A stretch of 22,199 bases of DNA. Origin: CAZIAK01 sp964537035 (GTDB taxonomy: Bacteria; Planctomycetota; B15-G4). Position 1 is the first letter of the stretch. Each line of letters starts with the position of its first letter. Positions 8,475 to 14,888 of the stretch are shown piece by piece. Under the pieces are notes generated by a model, which was given only the letters and a program-made list of their open reading frames with translations, ran no database searches and was not told the DNA's origin. The stretch covers positions 1 to 22,199 of the forward strand of contig CAZIAK010000063.1 of assembly GCA_964537035.1 (NCBI GenBank), given 5' to 3'. A program made the translations under genes and the position numbers.

Positions 8475-8523
8475 TTCGCTCTTGGTGAAACTATCGTCAG
8501 ATAATCTCGAACGGAGAGACACC

Positions 8524-9423
8524 ATCGATTCGCTCAACTATCACCACCTCCGACTCTTCCAAGCCGTGGCCCGAGAAGGCCATCTGACCCGGGCCAGCGA
8601 GAGGCTCCACCTCACCCCCCAGACCGTCAGCACCCAGATACGCCACCTCGAGGCGGCCATGGGTGAGCGCCTGTTCCTGCGCACCGGCCGACGCATGGTC
8701 CTCACCGATGCGGGACACGTGGCCCTCCGCTACTCCGGCGAGATCTTCTCCCTGGGCCAGGAGCTCCTCGAGACTCTGCGGGGCCAGCCCACCGGCCGCC
8801 CCGTCCTGATCAGAATCGGCGCACCGGAGGCCCTCCCAAAGATCATCGTCCACCGACTGATCGAGCCGGCACTTCATCTGGAGGAGCCTGTTCAGATCTT
8901 CTGCCGAGAACGCAGCCCCACCGAGCTGCTCGCGGACCTCGCCGTTCACCGCCTCGACGTGGTCCTTTCCGACACGCCCATCCCGCCCATGGCCAAGGTC
9001 CGCGCCTACAGCCATCTTCTCGGAACCTGCGGTATTTCCTTCATGGCTCAGACGAAGCTGGCCAATGGTCTCCGGGATCACTTCCCCCGCTCCCTGGACG
9101 GCGCGCCGGTGTTGCTCCCCAGTGACGATGCCGTGCTCCGTCGAGATCTGGACAGCTGGTTCGAGAAGGTCGATGTGCGCCCCAGGATCGTTGGCCAGTT
9201 CGAGGACAGCGGCCTGCTCAAGAGCTTCGGGCAGGCGGGCGAGGGATTCTTCGCCGTGCCTTCGGTCATCGAGAAGGAGGTCGCCCGTCAGTACAAGGTG
9301 CAGAAGATCGCTGAGATCGACGAGGTCACGGAGAGCTTCTATGCCATCTCTGTAGAGCGCCGCGTTCGACACCCGGCGGTGGTCGCCATCTGCGAAGCGG
9401 CCCGCACCCGGTTGTTCTCCTGA
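8524..9423 (+). CDS. nhaR: NhaR-like LysR-family regulator with probable AUC start
   Basis: The product has a winged HTH at its N-terminus (about 5-63: NYHHLRLFQAVAREGHLT, then LTPQTVSTQIRHLE) and a LysR effector domain. From what I recall of E. coli NhaR, the Na+-responsive activator of nhaA, it resembles that protein throughout (LTPQT, LSDTPI against ISDCPI, HPAVVAIC against HPAVQRIC). No ATG lies near the family's N-terminus. An in-frame ATC at 8524 sits six bases after GGAGAG (8513-8518) and would place Asn-Tyr five residues in, exactly as in E. coli NhaR, giving 299 residues against about 301. Alternatives are TTG 8482 or GTG 8485, which add 13-14 unconserved residues, have no ribosome site and lie upstream of the candidate -10 at 8500-8505. 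The gene is divergent from sulP, its likely target. Confidence 0.82.
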   Translation: MDSLNYHHLRLFQAVAREGHLTRASERLHLTPQTVSTQIRHLEAAMGERLFLRTGRRMVLTDAGHVALRYSGEIFSLGQELLETLRGQPTGRPVLIRIGAPEALPKIIVHRLIEPALHLEEPVQIFCRERSPTELLADLAVHRLDVVLSDTPIPPMAKVRAYSHLLGTCGISFMAQTKLANGLRDHFPRSLDGAPVLLPSDDAVLRRDLDSWFEKVDVRPRIVGQFEDSGLLKSFGQAGEGFFAVPSVIEKEVARQYKVQKIAEIDEVTESFYAISVERRVRHPAVVAICEAARTRLFS

Positions 9424-9460
9424 CCACGGAGCGACCATGGCCTCCCCATCTGGCTGGCGG

Positions 9461-9487
9461 CTCTGGCCCGGACTTCTCACCACGATC
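9461..9487 (-). repeat. Terminal inverted repeat, copy B
   Basis: Read on the minus strand, this is GATCGTGGTGAG, then AAGT, then CCGGGCCAGAG. It is identical to copy A (6598-6624) except for the four variable bases, and it mirrors copy C at 9619-9646. Confidence 0.6.
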
Positions 9488-9545
9488 GTCGCGAGGGTGC
9501 GGCTGGGCCTTCAGGGCAAGGCGAATCGCCGCCTTCGGCGCGGAG

Positions 9546-9562
9546 GCGGGGTGACACCCCGC
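9546..9562. terminator. Strong hairpin between converging genes
   Basis: GCGGGGT and ACCCCGC form a perfect 7-bp stem around GAC. A second hairpin (AAGGCG 9518-9523 with CGCCTT 9530-9535) lies just before it. Neither is followed by a T-run. The position between the 3' ends of nhaR and the porin gene suggests bidirectional termination, but they may simply be internal structure of the surrounding element. Confidence 0.3.
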
Positions 9563-9618
9563 TGAGCACCGACGGTGGTGTTCAACGCAGCCCTGATGGT
9601 CCCGACGTGCCCGCAGCA

Positions 9619-9646
9619 GATCGTGGTGAGACGTCCGGGCTAGAAG
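9619..9646 (+). repeat. Terminal inverted repeat, copy C
   Basis: The sequence is GATCGTGGTGAG, then ACGT, then CCGGGCTAGAAG. It differs from copy B mainly in the variable four bases and one C-to-T change. That T creates the CTA (9640-9642) which is the TAG stop codon of the porin gene on the minus strand. Confidence 0.6.
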
Positions 9647-11061
9647 ACCACCTGGAGGCGAACCTGGAACGCGCCCGCATGTTCGCTGGCGCTCTTGAGG
9701 CCCAGACTCTGTGCTGTCTCCAAGGCGTGAATGTACACGTAGTTGAAGCGCATGGTCATGCTGGGGTTCATCCACCAGTTCAGGCCCAGGGTCATGTTCT
9801 CCTGGCGCCCTCCCCGGACATCCCGGTCGGACACGTCGATCATGCTGTAGCGAGCCGCCACCTCCCAGGCCCCCTGCTCCTCCTTCGGCTTGATCCGACC
9901 GTACTTCGCGCTCTTGACGCTGTAGCTACGGGAATCGTCCGTAAGAAACCAGCTGACCTGGCCGTAGTACCCGCCGAAGTTGGCGGTTCTCATGCCTCTG
10001 CGATGCACGCGGACATCGAAGACCTCACCCTGAGCGTGAAACCGACCGCTGACCAGCGTCACCTCGGCGTTGGCCATGGTGAGGTCGTCGGCGCCAGCGA
10101 TCACGCCGGTGTCGACCAGCTTGGTGCCAGCGATGTGGGACTCAGGTCGGCTTGAGAAGCGCAGCCCGCTGTTGGGCGAGAGGTCACGGAGATACACGCT
10201 GCCACCCACGGCGAGGTGCCGATCAGGCTCAGCGATGGGAGTCGCCACGAAGCGGCCGGCCACCCCCCAGTCTTCGTTGCCCTTGCCATCGTCGTCGAGC
10301 CCCTCCCCGAAGAGCCCTGCCGAGGCGTGGTGGTTGTCGCCCCAATGCGTGGCCGTCACGCCCATGCGTCGCCGGCCGATGGCCCCCTGGTCGATGAACG
10401 AGTCCGGCAAGGCCCGCTCCTGGAAGACCTGGTAGTTCGAGCTGGTCATGGTCTGCTGGCCGAAGGGCACCTTCTGGTGCCCTACCGTCGTGGCGGTGTT
10501 CTCCCAGCCCTTGTACTGGATCCAACTGTCGGTGATCTCAGAGCCACCGCTGGGGTTGAAGTTGACCTCGAGCTTGTAGCCCCAGTCCCGCTCAACCGTG
10601 CCGCTCATGCGCAGGCGCACGCGACGCGCTTCGGTGCCGTTGCCCAGCTTCGAGCGACCCTCTCTGTAGGTAGACCCATCGAGCTGCAGGCGGCCACCGA
10701 AATTGAACACCGAGTCGCCATCCGGAGAGCTCACCGAGAGGCCCTTGTAGCTCGATGTGACCTGGACAGAGGGCTCACCCTCTGGCAGCTGACCCTCCTT
10801 GGTGAGGCGGAGAATCGTCGCCCGCAACGCGTCTTCGCCGGACTCCCGTTGACGCCGCTCGAGCTTCGTCTGGATGCTGTCCCACTCCTCTTGCGTGATC
10901 AGCCCCTTGGATAGCAGCAGATCAGCCAAGGCCAGGTCGCTCGCTGCAGCAGTTCCCTCGTCGCTACCAGAGCCTCCCCCGGCAGCCTCTTGAGACTGCG
11001 CCAGCCCCAGCACTGTGCAAAGAAACAGCCATGCCAACAGCCCACGCTTGATCGAGTCCAT
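9640..11061 (-). CDS. Phosphate-selective (OprP/OprO-type) outer-membrane porin
   Basis: The product is 473 residues from the ATG at 11061, which is preceded by GGAG; an in-frame ATG at 11079 would add six residues. A signal peptide (about 1-23, ending AQS) is followed by a low-complexity Gly/Ser segment. Next is a helical, probably coiled-coil stretch (about 42-90, LLLSKGLITQEEWDSIQTKL), a common preface in this porin family. The remainder is alternating beta-strand sequence beginning FNFGGRLQLDG near 119 and ending in VVF, the aromatic C-terminus expected of outer-membrane barrels. The family includes phosphate and polyphosphate channels, but many members are not phosphate-specific, so the substrate is open. 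The stop codon lies inside terminal repeat C, although the protein ends at the natural Phe. The gene sits downstream of the btu terminator and probably has its own promoter. Confidence 0.85.
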   Translation of the reverse strand: MDSIKRGLLAWLFLCTVLGLAQSQEAAGGGSGSDEGTAAASDLALADLLLSKGLITQEEWDSIQTKLERRQRESGEDALRATILRLTKEGQLPEGEPSVQVTSSYKGLSVSSPDGDSVFNFGGRLQLDGSTYREGRSKLGNGTEARRVRLRMSGTVERDWGYKLEVNFNPSGGSEITDSWIQYKGWENTATTVGHQKVPFGQQTMTSSNYQVFQERALPDSFIDQGAIGRRRMGVTATHWGDNHHASAGLFGEGLDDDGKGNEDWGVAGRFVATPIAEPDRHLAVGGSVYLRDLSPNSGLRFSSRPESHIAGTKLVDTGVIAGADDLTMANAEVTLVSGRFHAQGEVFDVRVHRRGMRTANFGGYYGQVSWFLTDDSRSYSVKSAKYGRIKPKEEQGAWEVAARYSMIDVSDRDVRGGRQENMTLGLNWWMNPSMTMRFNYVYIHALETAQSLGLKSASEHAGAFQVRLQVVF

Positions 11062-11161
11062 CGTCTGTTCCGTCTCCATGCATTCGGGTCGCGCTGTCAA
11101 GCGCCGCGGGTTTCGCGCCGACATGGATATCCGTCCAATGTGAAGATCCGGAGAACAGTCC

Positions 11162-11187
11162 AAAAAGAATCCACCAACGGGTGATTC
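11162..11187 (-). terminator. Intrinsic terminator of the btu operon
   Basis: Read on the minus strand, GAATCACC, a CGTT loop and GGTGGATTC form a stem with one bulged base, followed directly by TTTTT. It begins 100 bases after the btuD stop and lies about 100 bases before the porin start, so it can separate the two minus-strand units. It is the clearest rho-independent terminator in the window. Confidence 0.65.
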
Positions 11188-11286
11188 TCCCCTCGCGGAC
11201 GGCTCAAACGCTGGCCCCCGCCACCAGGCCATGCTCGACGACCGTTCTCGTCGTTGGCAAGGCGACGACGACCGCTCAGCACACCG

Positions 11287-12099
11287 TCAGCGGGTCAGGC
11301 GCTCGTCAGCCTCGGCTGCCCCCGCTGAGAGCCAGGGCAGCACGAACGGGCGGCCATCCGGCAGGCTGCCGAAGTGCAGATGGTCGCCGTAGACGGGCTG
11401 CAGGATCTCTGGCCGGAGCACGTCGCCGGGGCGCCCGCGAGCGACGACCTGACCACCATTCAGCAACACGATCGAGGTGGCGAACTGGCTGGCCAGATTG
11501 AGATCGTGGGTGACCACGAGCGCCGCCCGGCCGTTGCGCCCGAGCCCGGCGATCATGTCGAAGACTTTCAGCTGGTGCTCAGGGTCGAGGGCATTGGTGG
11601 GTTCGTCGATGAGCAGCACCGACGCCTCTTGGGCCAAGGCCCGGGCGATCAGCACCCGCTGGCGCTGGCCCCCGGAGAGGGCCCCCATGGGCCGATCGAT
11701 CCAGTCTGCCGCATCCGCCGCGGCCAGGGACAGCTCGACCGCGCGGTGATCCCTGACCTGTGGACCAGACCATCGATCGATGCGCGCGTACCTTCCCGCC
11801 ATGACGAAGTTGCCCACGGTTACATCGGGGAGTGTGCGCAGCTGTTGCGGCACCCTGGCCACCAGCCGCGCTCGCTCGCCCAGGTCAATGGCTGCCAGGT
11901 CTCGGCCGTCGAGCGCGACCGAGCCCTGGTCAGGGGTCAGCAAGCCGGCGAGCACGTTCAAGAGGGTGCTCTTGCCCGAACCATTGGGCCCACAGACCAC
12001 CACCACGTCTTCGCCGCTGAGTTCAAGATCGACGCCGTTGAGCGCGAGAGGCCCGTCGGCGTAACGAAATGAGAGCCCTGCTCCGGACAGCTTCACCAC
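11287..12099 (-). CDS. btuD: ABC transporter ATPase for vitamin B12 (BtuD-type)
   Basis: This is the cytoplasmic ATP-hydrolysing subunit of a type II importer. In 270 residues it shows Walker A GPNGSGKST (37-45), the Q-loop near 85, the ABC signature LSGGQRQR (141-148), Walker B VLLIDEP (161-167) and the switch His in VVTHD (H198). Length and order are those of BtuD/FecE/FhuC proteins. The GTG at 12099 overlaps the btuC stop by seven bases, indicating coupled translation. Iron-siderophore importers look the same at this level; the cobalamin riboswitch at the head of the operon is what points to B12. A Pro-rich C-terminal tail of about 30 residues (LPDGRPFVLPWLSAGA) is common in the family. 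Confidence 0.9.
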   Translation of the reverse strand: MVKLSGAGLSFRYADGPLALNGVDLELSGEDVVVVCGPNGSGKSTLLNVLAGLLTPDQGSVALDGRDLAAIDLGERARLVARVPQQLRTLPDVTVGNFVMAGRYARIDRWSGPQVRDHRAVELSLAAADAADWIDRPMGALSGGQRQRVLIARALAQEASVLLIDEPTNALDPEHQLKVFDMIAGLGRNGRAALVVTHDLNLASQFATSIVLLNGGQVVARGRPGDVLRPEILQPVYGDHLHFGSLPDGRPFVLPWLSAGAAEADERLTR

Positions 12100-13163
12100 G
12101 AGTCGATCTCCCGCCGGTTCAGCAGCAGCAGCCCCACGAAGAAGGGCCCGCCCACCAGGGACATGGCCACGCCGGGCTGCAGGGCCGAGCCTCCCAGCAA
12201 CCAGTGGTTGGCCAACTCAAGGGTCAGCAAGAAGACCATGCCCCCCGCCATGGAGAGCGGCAACAGGGCCCGGTGACCCCGCCCGGCCAGCAGGCGCACG
12301 AGGTGCGGCACGACCAGACCCACGAAGGCGATCTGCCCTGCCACGGCGACGGCGGCCGCCGCTGACAGGGCCGCCGCAGCGATGCAGAGCACGCGCACCC
12401 GGCGGATGTTCACCCCGAGAGATGCGGCGTCGTCTTCGCCCCCCTGAAGCAGGTCGAGTTCCCAGGACACAAAAGGCACGGCCACGGCAGCCAGGGCCAG
12501 GCCGCTCCACACGGTCAGCGCGTGATAGGCCGTGCGGTCATCGAGGGTGCCAAAGGTCCAGGACAAGATGGCCCGGGAGACCTCCCAGTCGCTGAGCATG
12601 AGCGATGAGATGAGCGAGAGCAGGCCAGCGATGCAGGTGTTCACGGCGATACCCGTGAGCAGCAGGGTGGGCACGGACATCCGTCCCCCGGGAGCGGCCA
12701 GGGCGGCGATCAGGGCCACGGCCAACACCGCTCCCACGAAGCCGAAGAGAGGCACGATGACCGTGGCCATGCCGGTGTCGGCCACGCCCACCAAGGCTGG
12801 CCCTGCACCACCCAGGATCAGGATCGCCACCGTGGCACCCAGGCTGGCACCACCGGTCACGCCGAGCACGGAGGGCGCGGCCAGGCCGTTGCGAAACAGG
12901 CCCTGCACCAGCGCGCCGGACAGGGCCAGGGCAGCGCCCACTCCCGCGGTGGTCAGGGTGCGCCACAGGCGAAGTTCGAGGATGGTCTGCTGAACGCCAG
13001 CCAGGGGCTCGCCCCAACCCAGTGTTGCCAGGCAGCCTTGCAACGCAGAGCCCAGGTCGAGCTGACCGCTCGCCCCGACCCGCAAGGACAGGACGAACAG
13101 CAAGGGCAGCCCCACCATCAGGGCCAGGCTCAGGGCCTTCGGGGAGCGAACCGCGCCCGTCAA
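12093..13163 (-). CDS. btuC: FecCD/BtuC-type ABC transporter permease for vitamin B12
   Basis: The 356-residue product has about ten hydrophobic segments and the family's landmarks: RLWRTLTTAGVGAALALSGA, then GVTGGASLGA, and near the end AFVGLVVPHLVRLLAGRGHR, the stretch that contacts the ATPase. Two copies of such a protein form the membrane channel. The start is TTG at 13163, overlapping the btuF stop codon (TTGA). That is unusual but fits a coupled operon; no other start codon near the family N-terminus is better placed. It lies between the binding protein and the ATPase, the classic F-C-D order. Iron-siderophore permeases are close relatives, so B12 specificity rests on the riboswitch. 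Confidence 0.88.
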   Translation of the reverse strand: MTGAVRSPKALSLALMVGLPLLFVLSLRVGASGQLDLGSALQGCLATLGWGEPLAGVQQTILELRLWRTLTTAGVGAALALSGALVQGLFRNGLAAPSVLGVTGGASLGATVAILILGGAGPALVGVADTGMATVIVPLFGFVGAVLAVALIAALAAPGGRMSVPTLLLTGIAVNTCIAGLLSLISSLMLSDWEVSRAILSWTFGTLDDRTAYHALTVWSGLALAAVAVPFVSWELDLLQGGEDDAASLGVNIRRVRVLCIAAAALSAAAAVAVAGQIAFVGLVVPHLVRLLAGRGHRALLPLSMAGGMVFLLTLELANHWLLGGSALQPGVAMSLVGGPFFVGLLLLNRREIDSW

Positions 13164-14182
13164 TGTCCGGCCTCGCTGAGCCAGGGTGCCGTCCGTTTGG
13201 CCAGCTCCTCTGCCGCGTCCACGACGTACTGAGAGGTGGTGGTGTAGAGCCAGGAGGGCAGGACAACAATGCGATCGTTGGCCACCGCCTGCAGTGCGGA
13301 CAAGGCCTCGCTCTCACGCAGAAACGCCGCGGTGCCTCCGACCTGTTGAGCATCTGCTGCCCCGCCGACCACCAGCACGTCCGGGTCTAGCGAGAGCAGC
13401 TCTTCGAAGGTCATGGTGCCGTGACCCACCTGCCCGTGGGACCCGGCAAGATTGGTCAGCCCAGCCAAGCGCAGGACCTCGTCGAGGGTCGTCTGGCTGC
13501 CCGCGACCCAGCCCCCGGCGCCACCATTGCTGTAACACACGGCGGTCAGTTTCTGGCCAGACCTGTGGGCCGCCAACAAGGCCTCCACCCGACGATCGTA
13601 GTCGGCCACAAGCGCGGCCGCCACGTTGTCCACACCCAGGATCTGCCCCAAGAGCAGCAACTGCTCCCGCACCTCTGCCCAGCTGTTGCCATCGGCGAGG
13701 CGCAGCACAGGGACGGCGGCGTCCGCCAGGCGAGCGATGGTCTCCGCCGGTTGCCAGCTGTGGGCGATGACCAGATCGGGCGCGAGGGCCAACAGCTGCT
13801 CGGCCCGGAAGGCAGCGAAGTTCGGCCGCTGCAGGTACGGGCTGTCCGCTGATTGCAGTGCCGAGTAGCGCTCGCTGCCTTCAGGCAAGCCAGCCAGCCG
13901 CTCAGGAGGCAGCAGGGCCGCGAGCATGTCCACGCTCCCGGCCGAGCCGGGCACCACGGCCACAGGCGGCGCGGCCAAGCTCAGCTGTGAACCGTCGGGC
14001 AGATCGATGCGACCTGTCCACGACTCAGGGACGGGGGCAGGTCGGGGTGCAGGCCGTCCGCCCTGTGGTCGAGCGGGCGAACCCGCGTCGCAAGCACAGA
14101 GCCACAGCGCCGAGAGAAAGGCCAGCAGCAGCGGTCGAAGCCGCCGGGGGGCCAGAGGGACTACAGCTACAGGAACAGGCAT
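13160..14182 (-). CDS. btuF: B12-binding periplasmic lipoprotein (BtuF-type)
   Basis: The 340-residue product begins at the ATG at 14182, directly after AAGGTG. An N-terminal Arg pair and hydrophobic stretch lead to a lipobox-like LCAC (Cys31), so it is probably lipid-anchored. A Pro/Arg/Gly-rich linker (about 35-52) precedes a helical-backbone binding-protein domain (about 55-335). Typical elements are ALAPDLVIAHSW, LLLLGQILGVDNVAAALVADY and LLSLDPDVLVVGG. This fold serves B12, heme and siderophores; the riboswitch directly upstream argues for cobalamin. The frame is open upstream to 14335 but overlaps the riboswitch, so the longer start is rejected. Confidence 0.85.
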   Translation of the reverse strand: MPVPVAVVPLAPRRLRPLLLAFLSALWLCACDAGSPARPQGGRPAPRPAPVPESWTGRIDLPDGSQLSLAAPPVAVVPGSAGSVDMLAALLPPERLAGLPEGSERYSALQSADSPYLQRPNFAAFRAEQLLALAPDLVIAHSWQPAETIARLADAAVPVLRLADGNSWAEVREQLLLLGQILGVDNVAAALVADYDRRVEALLAAHRSGQKLTAVCYSNGGAGGWVAGSQTTLDEVLRLAGLTNLAGSHGQVGHGTMTFEELLSLDPDVLVVGGAADAQQVGGTAAFLRESEALSALQAVANDRIVVLPSWLYTTTSQYVVDAAEELAKRTAPWLSEAGH

Positions 14183-14204
14183 CACCTTGCTTCCGAAGCT
14201 CGGC

Positions 14205-14395
14205 AACCAGGGCCCCGGGTTTTCCGACTCGTCACCAGAAGATCGGTGACTCACGGTTGCGGGCCAGCTCCGGATTCGCACCGGATTCCCCCGGGAAGTG
14301 TCCCGCCAGAAGCGGGGGCCACCGAGTGATGTCATGGGCTTGTCAGTACCCGAGAGCCACGTACTCTCCGGCAGGCACCGGTGTTACCCCACACC
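14205..14395 (-). ncRNA. Cobalamin (adenosylcobalamin) riboswitch
   Basis: Read on the minus strand this shows the class's conserved blocks in order. GGTGCCTGCCGG lies near the 5' side. Next comes the core GGGAATCCGGTGCGAATCC (about 14270-14291), followed directly by GGAGCTGG and CCCGCAACCGTGA, the B12-box region. A variable stem (GTCACCGATCTTCTGGTGAC) and the closing GAGTCGGAAAACC (about 14217-14229) follow. Its 3' edge lies about 22 bases from the btuF ATG. That leaves little room for a separate terminator and suggests that B12 binding blocks translation initiation. No U-tract follows. Exact ends are approximate by about ten bases. Confidence 0.9.
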
Positions 14396-14474
14396 AATGC
14401 CCAAGTCAACGCAGGCAACAAGGAGCAGACGAGGCACGGCCGACGTTGCCCGGCCCCACCGTTCGCTCATGAGC

Positions 14475-14873
14475 TCAGGGAGACGGGTCGAGGAAGTCCC
14501 GGACCACCAGCTTGCTGATGCGTGGCTTCCAGATCGAGACCAGCTCGACATGGCGGGGATGGTCGACGTAGCTCAGGTAGGCCGCCTCATCGCTGAAGCC
14601 GATGAACATCGCCAAGTCGAAGTCATCAACCACGGCTGGCCGCCCCGTGGCCAAGTGCTCCCCCGCTGCGTAACTGACCACCCCCGGGAGGCCCGGCAAC
14701 AGGCGATCGCAGTCAGCCAGGAGCGCGTCGACCTGCCCTGGATCATGGAGCTGGAAGTAGACCAGATGCACCACTGGCGCGGGCCTCATCGACGCGCATC
14801 CCGTGAGGGACACCATGCCGATGAAGGCCAGCGCCAGGGTCACCAGCCGTCTTGAAGAACCGCTGGGTGCCAT
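14475..14873 (-). CDS. Dabb-domain (stress-responsive A/B barrel) lipoprotein
   Basis: The 132-residue product has a signal peptide ending in a lipobox LTGC (Cys26). A dimeric alpha/beta-barrel sequence follows: VVHLVYFQLHDPGQVDALLA, then LPGVVSYAAGEHL, DFDLAMFIGFSDEAAYLSYV, and a closing His-containing DHPRHVEL. Dabb proteins are small dimeric ferredoxin-like folds of mostly unknown substrate and are usually cytosolic, so an exported lipidated member is less usual. It starts 15 bases after the sugar-dehydrogenase stop on the same strand, so the two are probably one transcript. The btu riboswitch begins about 80 bases downstream and could be reached by readthrough; no terminator is seen between them. 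Family assignment is good, function unknown. Confidence 0.72.
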   Translation of the reverse strand: MAPSGSSRRLVTLALAFIGMVSLTGCASMRPAPVVHLVYFQLHDPGQVDALLADCDRLLPGLPGVVSYAAGEHLATGRPAVVDDFDLAMFIGFSDEAAYLSYVDHPRHVELVSIWKPRISKLVVRDFLDPSP

Positions 14874-14888
14874 CGTGTCAGCCTGAGA

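Larger units (their letters stand above)
9461..9646. mobile_element. MITE-like element bounded by inverted repeats
   Basis: The left end (9461-9487) and right end (9619-9646) are inverted copies of one sequence: GATCGTGGTGAG, four bases, CCGGGC, C/T, AGA, with 24 of 26 positions identical. Subterminal similarity continues inward: TCAGGGC at 9511-9517 and its complement GCCCTGA at 9590-9596 lie about 50 bases from each end. The interior has strong hairpins (9518-9535, 9546-9562) and no open frame of note. There is no transposase, so it is non-autonomous or a collapsed insertion sequence. I see no clear target-site duplication. It fills the gap between the converging nhaR and porin genes, and its right end contains the porin stop codon. 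The IS family is not assigned. Confidence 0.55.

Noticed and set aside
8446..8506. GATTAT and ATAATC as a LysR-type inverted operator between sulP and nhaR
   Set aside because: The two hexamers are 49 bases apart with little further symmetry, and each is explained as a -10 box of the divergent promoters.
11095..11100. TTGACA on the minus strand just upstream of the porin gene as a -35 box
   Set aside because: No -10-like sequence lies 16-18 bases downstream; at that spacing the bases are already at or inside the possible start codons.
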